Assembly (NCBI GenBank): GCA_905250075.1
Contig: CAJNOP010000231.1
Location: 15,755-79,754, forward strand
Origin: Rotaria sp. Silwood1
Taxonomy: Eukaryota; Rotifera; Eurotatoria; Philodinida; Philodinidae
Reading direction: 5' to 3'
DNA length: 64,000 bases
The notes under the pieces are model-generated. The model saw nothing but the letters and a program-made list of their open reading frames with translations, was not told where the DNA came from and ran no database searches. Position 1 is the first letter of the stretch; every line of letters begins with the position of its first letter. The position numbers and the translations under genes were made by a program. Below are positions 43,892 to 57,333 of the stretch, piece after piece.

Positions 43892-46566
43892 ATGAATATA
43901 TTTAATCCATTGACATATGATGTAGAAGAAGATAGATTACATGAACGAACGAAATATAGTCAAATGGATAGACTTCTTTTACCAACGGAATTTCAACAAC
44001 AACCAGTATCAACTGGTGTAAGCGGTTTTTTTTTCTTCGAACAATGCAATCTGCCGTTTGAGCTCATATTGAGTCTATAAAGCATGTTTAGGCTGCAGCT
44101 TTGAGGATATTCTATGAATCATTGGATTTATGCATGGACAAAATTTTATTTCGAAAACCTGTTTTTTCATTAAAAACCTAAAGTTGGATTAAAACTCCAG
44201 TAAAAAGATCATAAATCGATTCATGAGAACGAACCGTTTTAAACTTATTTTCGTCTCACCAAGGCGCTCTTGTAAGTCCAATATGAGCTCAAACTGCAAG
44301 TATCCGTTCGAGAAATTTCCTCATACATGAATAAATTGATTGGAATTGATTTTATAGACAACCATTGTTGCTGTTGAATATGATGGAGGAGTAATTATTG
44401 GTGCTGATACACGTACTTCATCTGGGTATTAATTAAATTTCGAAAATTGAATATTAATTTTAAGAAAAATTTTCCTGTTTTTTTTTTTGAAATAGAACAT
44501 TTGTAATGAATCGATTTACAGATAAATTAACACCAATAACTGATCGTATATTTTGTCTTCGATCTGGTAGTGCTGCTGATACACAAGCTATTGCACAAGT
44601 GGTCACATATCAACTTGATTTTCTCTCGTATGTCTTTTACTAAGAAAATTTATAATCATATAAAGAAAACTGTAGAATAATAGTACACTAAAAGTTACAT
44701 TTACACAGTAGGGGCTAAAATTATAGGTTCACTCAAGTACACACAAATTTTCTTACTCTGTTAAAATATACTAAGAAGTGCATATAAAAAAACAGTAGCT
44801 ACAATAAACTTGTACTTAGTTAAATTTTTGGATTGTATGGTTTACAGACGACCAGTTCACAAGAAGAATGTTTTTTTTGTATTCTGTTGGAATAATCAGT
44901 AGAAAATATTAAGGTATGTAATGAGACATTATCTTGCATGAATAGTCATTTATTACGTTGCAAGTCGAATATGTTTTCAACAAATAATAGAGCATCACTA
45001 ATAATCTGAATATGAGCAGAACTGTTTAACTGATTTTCGTAGAAGGCTAACAAATTCATACGCTGATGCTACTATCATCATTTTACATTCGTGGAACAAA
45101 ACTAAATGGTTTTTAACTTTCTCTCATCGTTTGTCTGATTATGTTTTGCCATTTGATAGTACCACTTCAGACGAAAATTATCAACTCCTGTTTATTTGAT
45201 CCTTCTTATATAATTGTATTAGTCGATGATCATCTTTTTCAGTGGACAAATGTTTTCGACTCTATCTTTGGGTATTTTTTAATAGTCGACTTGCCTTCAC
45301 CTTTTATGGACATATTTTTCACACAGTTCGGAAACACATTGAAGTGTCAAAAGCTCATATTCAGAACTTCTATTCTGGCTTCAAGTTAATTTACTGAGAA
45401 CAAATCTTTGACGAAGACCAAAAACCTGCCTTGTTTCAAACTATAAGAAAGTATTTTTATACATTAGGCTATAGAGCAAAGTTTGCTCTACAGAATGTTG
45501 AATTTATTTCTCTGTTCAGATATTGTTACAAAGGATCAAAATCTATTTACATTCTGAATACCGAAATTTGAACGAAGTGGATTTTGTCTTTGAAAAATAC
45601 GACCTCGTGTAAAGAAAATGAAAATTATTTTTACATGTCATTCATATAAGTTATGAATCATAGAGAAAAGCCTATTTTGTTAGTGCAAACAACATTGTTG
45701 ATTTATTTAAGTATTTACTTCTGTCCACTGGTTCATTTTGAATTTCTTCAATTTGGACATCACAGCAATCTCAAGCGTGTTTATAGTTTTGATCAATGAA
45801 GAGTTGAAAATATTTTTCTATCCGCTAGTTTCTTATGATAGCAATAATTAGATATTGTAGATAAATTATATCTTCAAAAAGAGGATAGTTGACTTCACAA
45901 AAATTACATATGGACTTCTTACATATTGTCATAGTAATTGCTAATAGAATTCAAAAATTTGTATGTATAATGTGAACACCTATAATTTTATCTACTATTG
46001 TATAATAAAATATCTTATGTGATTTTTTAGTACAGAAATGAATGAGCCACCACTCGTACGTGTTGCTGCGAATTGTGTTCGTCGTTTAATTTATCAATAT
46101 CGTGATGATTTTGTTGCTGGTATGATTGTTGCTGGATGGGATAAAAAACTTGGTGGACAAGTATGTATCTATTTAACAATACAAAACATATATCTTCTAT
46201 TATCAAGTATATATTTTATTTTCTCTAGGTTTATTCTTGTCCACTTGGTGGTTTACTTGTTCGACAGCCTATTTCACTTGGTGGATCAGGTAGTACATAT
46301 ATCTGGGGTTATCTTGACAATAATTATCGTCCAAATATGACAAAACAAGAATGTTTTGATTTTGTATTAAAAGGTATAAAGACAAAGAAGAAAAAGAATG
46401 GATTTTATTATATTTTTTTTCAATTATTTTAAATTTAGGTATTACATTAGCTATAACACGTGATGGTTCAAGTGGTGGTTGTGCTCGTTTAGCAATAATT
46501 GATCAAAATGGTGTTGAACGTATTGATGTACTCGGAAATGATTTACCAAAAGTTTTCGATCGTTAA
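43892..46566 (+). CDS. PSMB6: 20S proteasome subunit beta1 (PSMB6), caspase-like active site
   Basis: N-terminal nucleophile hydrolase subunit of the proteasome core. Six exons: 43892-44017, 44358-44425, 44496-44627, 46031-46160, 46229-46373, 46439-46566 (242 aa). The propeptide ends at residue 42 (STG) before the catalytic Thr1 of [11 protein letters not shown]. Asp17 lies in GADTRTSSG, Lys33 in FTDKLTP, and the [10 protein letters not shown] block includes the Arg that shapes the caspase-like pocket. [11 protein letters not shown] and RDGSSGG are also typical of beta1. The propeptide/mature junction falls exactly on an intron. Intron 3 is 1.4 kb, the others 65-340 bp. All active-site residues are present, so it should be a working constitutive subunit. 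It is downstream of Rpt1 with a 105-bp gap and upstream of DDOST. Confidence 0.96.
44628..46030. other. 1.4-kb third intron of the beta1 gene
   Basis: Much longer than the other introns. It has an 82-codon ORF (45141-45389) without similarity that I recognise. Near 45480 there is a small hairpin (GAGCAAAGTTTGCTC). No terminal repeats of a mobile element were identified. Confidence 0.4.
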
Positions 46567-46636
46567 TAGATGCAATCATTTTTGATACAAAACATTAATT
46601 CGAACATTTCTTTTTTTTTTCTTCTTCTTGTTGTTA

Positions 46637-46668
<32 letters not shown>

Positions 46669-46848
46669 TACAAAAAGCAAGAATACAGATTTTTATGACA
46701 TCTATATTTTACATGTTTTTGTTATTTGTCAATTCAATAGACCAATATAATGTTGAGACGAATGTGGCGTATCGTTTTGATAAAAGATGGATTTCTTGTC
46801 GACGATATATACATGCATTAAAAGAAATTATTTTTATAGATTTTATTC

Positions 46849-49800
46849 ATGGCTCGTTTGTCCATTATTTGTATTGGATTAATTCTATTTGTCACTGTAT
46901 GGTCATCATCTTTAAATATAGAAGGATCATCGAAACGTGTATTAGTACTTCTTGATAATTTGGCTATTCGAGAAACACATTCATTTTATTTTAAACAATT
47001 AAAAGGTAAGAATTACGAATAGATAAATATAGTTCAGTGGGATAAAAGATGAACATGAAGTTCGATACTACATATTGGCAATCACATGATGAATTCGTTT
47101 TATATAGCTGTTCACATTCTGAATATCGTTGATTGGAATGAATATTTTATCTGACGATTGTCCTAATTGATCTGTTTTTTTTTCAGATTAGAAATTTGAG
47201 CATCTCTATGTTTATCTGGCAATACGTTTATATCTTTTTATATGCACTAATAGAGTTTGGTGCGTTTTCGGAAGGTTACAAGAATACAAGTAGTTTGATT
47301 CTGATTTTGAAAAATACATACTCGACTCCTATTCATAGCTAAATTGATATAGTTTAAATTAATATTTTGATCCGTAAAACAAGACAAGTGAATAAAAAAA
47401 TACTGTCATACGTAACAATAAAAGTATTCATATAACGAGTGAGGCAGATTTCATTTTCAAAACATGATTGAAAATTAAAATGCGATGCGTAGCCATTTAA
47501 TCTGCCTCACCTGTTAAGTTATCGTCAATAAAATTTTCAAAAAACTTTTTTTCGGTTCAATTTAAATATTAAAAATCCGAATCAAGCCTATCTCTAATTC
47601 TCAAATAGAACATTTAAGTTGTTTCTTAGAATTTATTTATTGTTTATCGAATCATTTCTAAGACGTATAGCTAGATTTACAGATAAATATCAATAGATCG
47701 ATTTGACCAAACAAAACAATTTACTTATATCGAGAAATATATACATATAATAGAACATTTGTTTTTCAACTAAAACGAAATGGTGAACTATTGTAAATTG
47801 TTCGTTTTGTGTAGACCGTGGATTTGATCTAACTTTCAAGTCATCAGATGACAGTAATCTTCAAATAGTTAAATATGGTGAATATATTTATGATCATATT
47901 ATCTTATTTGCTCCAGCTACAAAAGGTAATCGAAATTCTAGTTTATATTTTTCGTACGATTAACATTATTATTATTATTATTATGATTTAAAGAATTTGG
48001 TGGACGTATGGATGCTGAAGTTTTAACACAATTTGTTGACGCTGGTGGTAATGTTCTTATTGCTGGTAGTCATATAATCGGTAAGATAATTAATGAAAAA
48101 TTCTTTTTATTTTATAAATAAATATAAAGGTGATGCTATACGTGAGTTTGCTGGTGAATGTGGTATTGAATTTGCTGATGATAAAAATGCTGTTATGGAT
48201 CATCTTAATTATGATGTTAATGATAATGGACAAGTAAAAAGAAAATACTTTTCTTTTTTATTTAAAACTTATTTTTAAACTTTAGCATACATTAATTATT
48301 GCAAGTCCAGATAATCTTTTATCGTCTGAATTAATTACTGGACAAGCTAAAAAAGCTGGTTTGCCATTTCTTTTTCGAGGCATTGGGTAATGAATAAATA
48401 TTTCTGTTTGTTTTTTTCTTCTCATAAACAAAAAAACCATTTTATTTTGTCAAGAATGTCATCTGATCTAGAAAATCCATTATTACTTGATGTTTTAACT
48501 GGTTCATCAAGTTCATATACAGCTAATCCTGATGAAAAAACATTAACTGAAGTAAAGAATTAATTCAGAGTTTTTTTTTTTGTTTTTGAAAATGAATTGA
48601 TGTTTTATTTCTAGTATCCAACAACAGTTGGTAAACGAACATTATTAATATCTGTACTTCAAGCTCGTAATAATGCTCGTGTTGGTTTTGTTGGTTCATT
48701 GGATTTTTTTAGCAATGATCTTTTTCAAAGTTCAATACAATCAAATGATGGAAAAAAGTAAATAAAAATAGCATTGAATTTGAATAGAACTAGGATAAAT
48801 AAGGCAACTTTTCTACCCTAAACTAAATTGAGATTTTTTTAAATCGATTTTTATTAAGACATGTTGTCTGATGATATTCTGTTGAAACGTACATTCATTG
48901 ATAGAGTCAAGTGTGCTGACTATAAGTAACAGTAGTTATTACGATTCACATCTAATTTTTCGACTGATTATTTTAACATAATGAAAAAAGATTCGTAATA
49001 ACTAAAATAACGTAGAGTACTAGTACATGAAATATAAAAGTTCGTTAGCAAAATTAACTGTTGTAAGAATTCGAGTTATCAGTCCGAGATCTGCTTTTCT
49101 TTATCTCGATTGAAAATCAAGAGTTTCGAAATCTTATCATAGAAAATTAGAAGCAATTTGAAATCGAAAATCGTTACGTCATTTTTTATGCTCTCTTCAG
49201 TGATGCATCATGGTTTTTGAGCGTTCTCTGCATGTATTTTTATGATGAACTGTATAGATGATATAACCTGATCAAAATGAATAATGAAGTCCAAAAATTT
49301 TAAAATTACTTCATATTCGAGTAAAGTACGTTGTTATAGTCGTTACAGATCTATGTTTATGATATTCAGCAAAAACTAACATATAGGATATCATAAGACA
49401 ACTTGTCTTATTGCAAATCGATAAAAAAGAGTCAGACAGAGAAATTGTTCCATTTTAGATCAGCTAAATCTGGTAATGAAGAACTAGCTATTGCATTAAC
49501 TGATTGGGTATTTAAACAACGTGGTGTTTTACGTGCAAGAAATATTCGTCATTATTTGAAAAAAGAAAAAACGACACCAAGTTATTATACAATTAAAAAT
49601 GACATCGTAAATAGAAAGAAAAAAAACAATACAGGAGACTTTATTGTATTTGTTTTCTTAAGGTATTTAATGTACAATTTGATGAATTTGTTCATGGTAA
49701 ATGGATGCCATTTAATGGAACTGATGTTCAATTAGAATTTGTTCGTATTGATCCATTTGTTCGAACAACTATGACAAATAAAGGTATGAATATTTATAAA

Positions 49801-51078
49801 TCTGTTTTGGTTAAAAATAAAACATTTTAAATTTAGGTGGTCAACTTGAAGCCCAATTTCGTGTTCCAGATACTTATGGAATCTATAAATTTATTATTGA
49901 TTATAATCGTATTGGTTATACACATTTATTTTCAGCAACACAGGTAGCTTTACAAGATCTATTTACTCGAGCTATTTTAAATAGACATCTCAAGTAGTAT
50001 TTTATGAGCTAGTGTGATTAACAAATGAGAAGATAAGGAAGCTAATGTTTAGTTATTGCGATCTCAATATCTCTTACAAAGAAATATTCAGGAATTTTGA
50101 GTTCATGACAATTTTTACTCTACTTCTCGAAATTTATCTATCTGAAGGTTTTTGATTTTTCTGATGAGCTGTTTTTCAGAAATTCGCGAAGGAGCTTCTT
50201 AAGTTAATATACTGCCAATATCTTCCTGAGACAATCATGGGGAGCATAGAACATTGGAAAGAATCAATCGATGTGATAAAATTACAAGACAAGAAATGTA
50301 GAATAGTTCATGTCATTAGTTTTACTAAAGTTTCATTCACTGATAGTCACTGTGTCATCTAAGATTTTCCTTCTGGATGGCTATCATTTTCGCTACCCTC
50401 GTATTTTATAGAACAATAATGCTACAGCATAGCAAAATTATTTGAATGTCAGAAATTCGTCACAATATAGAGAGCAGGAGATTTCTTTACGCATAATAAA
50501 CTCTGGCAATTAAAGTTCCTTTCCTACGAAGCTATACAGTCCCAACTGAAGAGCAGTGTTTCATTCAGGCTTCTCTTTTAGAAGCCAAATTTGAGCTTAG
50601 GAGAAACATTTCGCTGCGTAAAACACTTCGTAAATGCTAAGATTTCTAAAGATCGATCGTTATAGATATTTTCTAGTTTCGTTTAAAAAATCATTTATTT
50701 ATCTAGATTAGTTTATTCATCAATCAATTGACTAAGCGATAATATATTCCAAGTAGATAATGGACTGATCTTAGACTGACGAGGTTATACCAACTGTTGC
50801 CTTGAGTATAGCGCGTAAAATTAGTACATTTCAATTTTATCTGAGTTTCTGGGAAAATCAAGCATAAACATGTAACCATATTCTTATTTAAGCAACCATT
50901 GTCTACTTATCATTTCTAGGTCTCCGTTCATCCTTTACGTCATACAGAATACGAACGATTTATAACATCAGCATATCCCTATTATATTTCATCATTTTCA
51001 ATGATGGTTGGCGCTTTTCTTCTCAGTTTTATTGTACTTTATCATCGTGATGAAATGCCAAAAACAAAAGCTGAATAG
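46849..51078 (+). CDS. DDOST: Oligosaccharyltransferase 48-kDa subunit (DDOST / OST48 / Wbp1)
   Basis: Subunit of the ER-membrane oligosaccharyltransferase that transfers glycans to Asn of nascent proteins. Eleven exons: 46849-47005, 47815-47925, 47994-48080, 48130-48233, 48286-48386, 48455-48551, 48615-48757, 49459-49606, 49663-49783, 49837-49943, 50920-51078 (444 aa, phases consistent). The N-terminus is a signal peptide ([18 protein letters not shown]). It is followed by the family's GIFT-like luminal domain: [53 protein letters not shown], and ILIAGS-like [11 protein letters not shown]. The last exon carries one transmembrane helix ([16 protein letters not shown]) and a short Lys-containing cytosolic tail. 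Size and order match the animal protein. It starts 282 bp after the beta1 gene. Introns 1, 7 and 10 are 0.7-1.0 kb and hold repeats. Confidence 0.96.
47439..47510. repeat. 72-bp hairpin with perfect 12-bp ends
   Basis: It starts GTGAGGCAGATT and ends AATCTGCCTCAC, which are exact reverse complements, inside intron 1 of the DDOST gene. The 48 bases between are AT-rich with a weak internal inverted repeat (TTTTCA / TGAAAA). Probably a tiny non-autonomous element or a hairpin insertion. Confidence 0.5.
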
Positions 51079-54000
51079 ATGCAAAATAAAATCAATAGAC
51101 AATAAAAACAAAACATTTCATTCATTCCTCATAGGCGAATATTTATTATTTTCATCATCATTGTTGTTATGTTATCATCTTTGTTCATTTTCATTACCTT
51201 GCCGATCTTTTTTCTTTTCTTTTTTTATAATGACTCTTGTTTCTTTTCTGTAGACTCTAGAATATCTGATTTTGTTCATTGAAAAAAAGGGATATTTATC
51301 ATGTTTGTTTTTGTTTTATTATTCAAAAGAAAACAAGAAAATAAACAAATCTTTCTCTAATAAAATCGTCAATGAAAATTCTTCTTCTCTATGAATGTCT
51401 AGAAACAAGAGATTGACTCAGATCGTTTCATAGTTTGTTCTTCAGAAGATTATATGTGAGCAATAATACCGATAAGCTATGATTGGGTTGATGCGATAGT
51501 CACAACAAGTATGTCTTCATTGGCTTGAAGATATTTTCTCAAAATCATTAGCTATGGTTGGTCATATAACTATTAACTACAATCTTATTTAGTGTCCTAC
51601 AATCGGGTCAGGATACTCAAAAACTGGTCTAGAGCATGAATCTGAGTGCCAGGTATGAAAACACAATGTTCATTCTGATTCCGAGTATAATTTCGTACGC
51701 GAACGTGAGCCCTTACTACTTTAAAAAAATTCACTTGTCGTGAGAATGATCGAGATCAAGATAAATGCAGGCAACAACAGCTCGTAATCTGATCTCATAA
51801 ACGAGAAAAATTTTTGAAATCTGTCATCATTCCCTATTCAGCAAATAAGATGCTTTCGAAGAAAATCGAAAATCTTTTTCGATTGCACAGCCCAGAATTC
51901 TTGAAGGAGATTCACCGTGACCGATAGCTTTTTTCTATTTGAAAGAGCATGCCAAGACGTAGGGCATGACAGAGTTTAGTCTATAGAATGAAGGCCTACG
52001 GAGAACTTCGGTTTGCCTAATGAGCTATTTCTGACTCTTATTTGTTGAATATTTCCTGAGAACATTATTGGAGAGAGCTGAAAGTTTCGCGCAATTTTAA
52101 TGTTTTTAACCCAAGATCGGTTTTTCAGAGAGAATCTTAAAAGATGAGCGTAGAAATTGAAATTCAACTCTATAGTTGTATTTAAATTAGCATCGATTTT
52201 ATTTATGAAGATATCGAATATGAACAACAAAGAAGCAACCAATCAATATTAGACCCTATGAATTATTTCCATACCCAATGATCCAAAGCAGATGATGATT
52301 AGTATGAATATATACAACAAATATAAACAACATCTTAGAGGCGATTGGTTAATTAAAAGAGATATTGTATCAATCAATGGAATATATTTGCTACTGAACC
52401 AAGAATACCTTAAGAATTATGGACTCTATCTTATCAATGAGCTAAGTCAACAAAAAACTATAATCGGCATTTCCAATCATTCTTCAAAAAGATATTAAAT
52501 AGCAGCTAGTGATTTGCAATTCATTTCGCAAGCCAACTTAAATCAATATGAAAAATCAAGCATAGTCGACAATTAATCAATTCAACAAAATCATTTGATT
52601 TTTGGTGTATAGAAATGAATAATGGTTCAGATTGGAAAAATCAAAATGAAACTGTCCAGGATTTTTAAAGAACTACATATATGAACACATTGTTAGTATG
52701 ACTATTTGTTTACAATATTACAAAATACCAGCGGCAGCAGCCATAGTTTCGGCTGTTGAGAAAAGAAGAAGAGGTACACCAGCTGAGGCTAAACTCGCTT
52801 TAAAAGTGCAATAATTTCATTTTCACTTTTCTTATTTGCTCTTTGCATTACTATTAAATATTCTTTTGAATTTTTTTCGTTTATTCAAATTTATTTTTCT
52901 CACACTATTGTACTTGTTACGGTTACAACTTATTTTTCTACTGATAAGATCTCTATTTTATGCTGATCAACTTTGTATTTGTTACTGAAATAAATTGTCA
53001 TTTTTACTACTGTCTATATCTAATTAACTGATCATTTTTATCTATCTCGCTGATCAAAGATTTTGTTACCATATAAAAACATAGTCATGATTCAGATATC
53101 TCTAAGCAATAACCTAACAATGCATTACAAAAAAAAACACAACACTTTATTTTTCTAAAGTTTCGTTTCGTGAATACATTGTACTGTTAAAATTATCGGA
53201 AACATGATTTTTGAATTTACAGATCCTGAATATTTTTTAAAATTCAATTCAAGTTATTAGTTGAATTGGTCTTGTTCTTAAATAGCTTACCCAGATGTCG
53301 AACAAGGGAAAACGCTTATAGTTAATAAAGCCACCAGAAATTGACCTGTCGCACGAACATATATTTATAATTTTTTTTTTATCAAAACTATGTCACAACA
53401 GTGTCTGGTGCATAACGCAAAAGATGCACATCATATGCATGTCAAATATTAACTAGTTATATATTCAAGTCTTTAACGAGTTTAATATAATAACTTCACA
53501 GCCAATTTGAGCGCCGAGAATTATGCCCTGAAGAAAATCAATAAAGTTTAAAATGGCGTTTTCTCACATCGACACAAAGAGTATATGCGTCACTTAAGAT
53601 AACAAACGCTCATACATTTGTAATCTTAATAACTGCATACAACATACTTCTTGTGAGTATTTTCAACTGATCGTTACACTTATTAATTAGAGAAAAATCG
53701 GATTACGATTTGTTCATCATTCTTCAGTCGAACTCTTATCAATCAGAGTCTATATCGGATATTCATATCATCCATTTTTACCGATTACACAAACTAAGCC
53801 TCACCTACAGTATCGAACACTAACGAAAGCATCCCAAAATTAAAACTCCACTTCACTGTTCATTGTGCGATGGATTTTCAACAAAAGTTCACCCGTATGA
53901 TATAATCATGCACATTGACAAAGTGCACTATCTCTTTTCCTTAAAATCTCATTGCAACGTCACCTAAAAAATAACTCTCATAGCTTCATGTATCCACTGT

Positions 54001-54124
54001 AAGAAAAGTAACGCGATATCATCCTTATCCATCACATTACATTGAAAATCAGAAGACTCTATTGTTCTATTCAAACACGAAAAGTATAGTCACATATTCA
54101 AGAAAGAAACTTAAATATCGATGT
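51079..54124. other. Intergenic stretch, no supported gene
   Basis: 3 kb. The left part is the DDOST 3' flank. Around 51950-52110 a block resembles a stretch near 50150-50250 in DDOST intron 10 (ATGAGCT, TTTCCTGAGA, TTGGAGAG order), suggesting scattered copies of an old repeat. The remaining ORFs (52292-52498 and others) are not convincing. Confidence 0.4.
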
Positions 54125-55778
54125 TCACGATTCCGTTCGCCGTTGGTTTTGCCCAATTAGTACATTCAGACGCTTGTGAAGCTCGTGTCTGATTCGATAG
54201 AACAGATGAACTGGTGCGGTTAGTGCCTGTATGAAAAAATGCCGATGTGAATATGAGACAGATGAATCGAGAATGAGAGTCACCGTGTTATTTCGTAATC
54301 CGTTAGCCATATGTTGTGCTTCGTTATCTCCGATTTGATTAGTGAAGACATGTACTGGGGTGAGTGTCTGAGCGAAAAGTTTAGATAGGTATACAAGAGA
54401 GGTGAAGACGGAATGAAAATCACCGTGTTATTTCGTGGTGACTTAGCAACACATTGTGTTCCATTACGTTCGATTTGATTGCCTAAGAGCCCTAGTGTGG
54501 TGAGTGTCTGTGTGAAAAGTGTAGATGGGTATATGAGAGAGATAAAGAAAGAATAAAGGTCACTGTGTTATTTCGTAACGCATCAGCTAGATATTGTATT
54601 CCGAAACTTCCGATATGATTCCAGGAGAGATCTAATGTGGTGAGTGTCTGTGTGAAAAATCACGAATGAAGTGAGTATATAAGAAAGATGAAAATAAATA
54701 AGGGTCACCATATTATTTCGTAATGCGTCAGCGAAATATTGTGCTCCATTGTCTTTGACTTGATTAGTGGAAAGATTGAGTGTAGTAAGTGTCTATGTAA
54801 CAAGTGCCGATGAGTATATGAGAGAAATGAAGACAGAATGAGAATCACAGTGTTCTTTTGTAATGCACCTGCTAGATGTTGTGCACCGAGACCTCCGATA
54901 ACATTGCGTTCAAGATCTAGCGTGGTGAGTGCCTGTGTGGAAAAAGTGCATATGAGTGCATGAGAGAGATGAAGAAGAAATAAGGGTCACCATGTTATTT
55001 CGTAATGCGTTAGCGAGATGTCGTGCTCCACTGTTCCCGATGTGATTAGTAGAGAGAGTGAGTGTAGCTAGTGTCTATGTGAAAAGTGAAGATAGGTATA
55101 TCGGAGATGGGAACACGAAATGAGTATCACCGTGTTATTTCGTAGTGCATAAGCCAGATGCTGTGCTCCAGAATTTTCGATTCCAGTGTTTCCAAGATCA
55201 AGCGTGGTGAGTGTCTGTATAAAAAAGTGTAGATTGGTATATGAAAGAGGTGAAGAGAAAATAGGGATCACTGTGTTATATCGTAATGCATCAGCCAGGT
55301 GTTGTGCACCATTGTGTCCGATTTCATTGATCTGGATATCTAGTGTGATGAGTGTCTTTGTAAAAAAATAGCAAATAGAAATATGAGAGAGATGAAGAGA
55401 GAATGAGAGACACCGTGTTTTCTCGTAGTGCACAAGCCAGATGTTGTGCTCCGAGAGTTCGGATTCGATCGTTTCTGAGACTGAGTGCTGTTAATGCCTG
55501 TGTGAAAAAGGTACAGATAGGTATATGTGCGAGATGAACAGAGAACAGGGTTCACCGTGTTATGTCGTAATGCATTAGTTAGATGTTCTGCTCCTTCGTC
55601 ATTGATTGAATTGTGTCCGAGATACAGTTTGATTAGTGTCTATGTGAAAAAATGGACATAGTTTTATGAGAGTGGCAAAGAGAATGAGGATCACCGTGTT
55701 ATTTTGTAATGCATTGGCAAGATGTTGTGCTCCCTTATCTTCCATTTGAATACGTTCGAGATTAAGTGTGATGAGCGT
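54125..55778 (-). CDS. Leucine-rich repeat (RNI/NLR-type) protein region, one repeat per exon; 5' part unresolved
   Basis: Twelve exons in a row: eleven of exactly 84 nt (high ends 55778, 55639, 55497, 55355, 55214, 55074, 54932, 54792, 54647, 54507, 54367) plus a terminal exon 54226-54125 ending at a stop. Every 84-nt exon is phase 0 and encodes one 28-residue repeat of the form TLTTLDLGNTGIENSGAQHL followed by AYALRNNT. Introns are 55-61 nt, with GTGA-type donors and TGTGTAG / CATACAG-type acceptors. This is the ribonuclease-inhibitor-like LRR class, which builds a curved protein-binding surface. No stop interrupts the repeats I translated. No start codon or N-terminal domain lies directly upstream; the nearest candidate is the F-box-like ORF ending at 57424, whose donor is also phase 0. 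Single repeats such as that at 54424-54507 have lost some consensus Leu, so parts may be drifting. Confidence 0.82.
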
Positions 55779-55932
55779 CTGTGTGAGACAGTAGAGATCG
55801 TGCTATTGTACGGTGAAAAATCGAACGATAAATTAACTAAATTCCTACTGATCAGTATGTGAACTAAGAAAACATAGGGTTTGTGTGACTAAAAAGGAAG
55901 TATCCAGAGTGTCCTAAAAGTCCTTGCGAAAA
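55779..55932. other. Region upstream of the first recognised LRR exon
   Basis: An acceptor (TCTCACACAG) ends at 55779. No further LRR exon is found to the right, so this is either an intron or the 5' flank of the LRR gene. Confidence 0.4.
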
Positions 55933-55984
55933 GGATGTGGATGTGGGTAAGACTAAAAGAAGAAGAACATACACATTCACACCC
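55933..55984. repeat. Telomere-like hairpin tract
   Basis: GGATGTGGATGTGGGT at about 55933-55948 and the C-rich ACACATTCACACCC at 55970-55983, separated by an A/G-rich spacer. Same layout as the other tracts. Confidence 0.6.
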
Positions 55985-56449
55985 GGAATAATACTAGTTG
56001 TAGGGAATATTTTTGACAATTGAATATACCACTAGCAACGATTTATTTTCCAATATCCCTTGATCAATATTTCCTGCCACGCTCGTATCTTCTAAAATGA
56101 TGATCAATTTTTTGTCGATCTCGTAGAGTAGTACGGATATGATTCGAAAAAATGCATGAGAACTGTCGCTAAATAAACCTTTACAGTATCATCAGATATC
56201 AGCACTAGATGGGTTTTAATACGAAAAAAAGAGATGTATCGAGGGCAGAACCCAGAAACGATTTTCCCCTTTGAACGGTCCTTTCGTGCTGACATTTTCA
56301 GGGATGAGTAATACTGGAAAGATACGCTTCTGGTAAAAATTTCAGCTCGATTGCTGGTACTAGACCGGATTTCTAGCTGATTCATGGGTCATTTTTGGCC
56401 TTCAGGAGAATCAATATAACTTCGTCGTAATACGAGATAGAGAGCTCGG

Positions 56450-57165
56450 ACTGGTTTCAAATTAAAGTCCATGTCAGTACACAACTTTTGTCTGAACAGA
56501 ATCTTTATATTTCATCTTGTTCATTTTTTATGAGCATTTTAGTAGAATGGTCTTAAAATCAGCATAAAAAATGGTGGTCCGACGACAGTAAATTCCACTT
56601 TTCTCAGCCCAGGAACCAACTATAAAAAATCCGTTCGGACAAAAGTTTACTCTCATTTGAGACCTTTAAAGCAAAAACAAAATATTGATAATAGCTCGAA
56701 ACAGAAGGGAGGAGTTCCAATTTTCCTGATTGAAAACTATGTTCTGAGAAAAACTCTAAAGAAGTTTTAGAAATGGATTTTTTCATTTCAATTCAAAAAA
56801 GTCATATTAAAATGGCAAACTTCCAATATAATTCCTTGGACATTTTTAAAGCGCGTAACAGATGCAGTAAGTTAACGCCATCGGACATGCTGATTAATAG
56901 ATTATAAAAAAGTTGTATTCAATGATGATTCAAATACCAACGAAGTTTTCCCAAAACTAAAAAACTTTTAAAAAACCATGAAAATTTCTCAGAAAACATG
57001 GTAGTGAAGTCAACATTTGATTCGATAAGTCTTTGAAAATTTGGTCATTTTCCAAAAACCTATATACATTCTGAAAGAGAGAGCTTCGCTGCATCTTCCT
57101 ATGGTAAAAACTCAATTTCGATATTTTTTGAAAAAATTCGATTTTCTAAGGGGGCCCGTTAAATT
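56450..57165. repeat. Probable diverged relative of the 61589-62473 fold-back element
   Basis: The right end (57060-57150: CTATATACATTCTGAAAGAG, then TTCGATTTTCTAAGGGGG) resembles the right end of the element at 61.6-62.5 kb (ATATATAATCTGAAAGAGG, then ATCGATTTTCTGAGGGGGG). An internal AAAAATGGTGGTC occurs in both. The left end is not defined. No coding capacity. Confidence 0.4.
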
Positions 57166-57333
57166 AACATCAAGTATCTGGTTCTCTTCTTCGAAGATCA
57201 AGCAAATAGCTAATTTCTTTCGTTCTTGGTCTGATACAAAAGAACAGTCATTTATATTCAACATTTATGCTTTAACAACATTGAAAACATGTTCTGAAGT
57301 AGTGGTAGTCGAAAATCTCGCTCTTGAGTGTGG

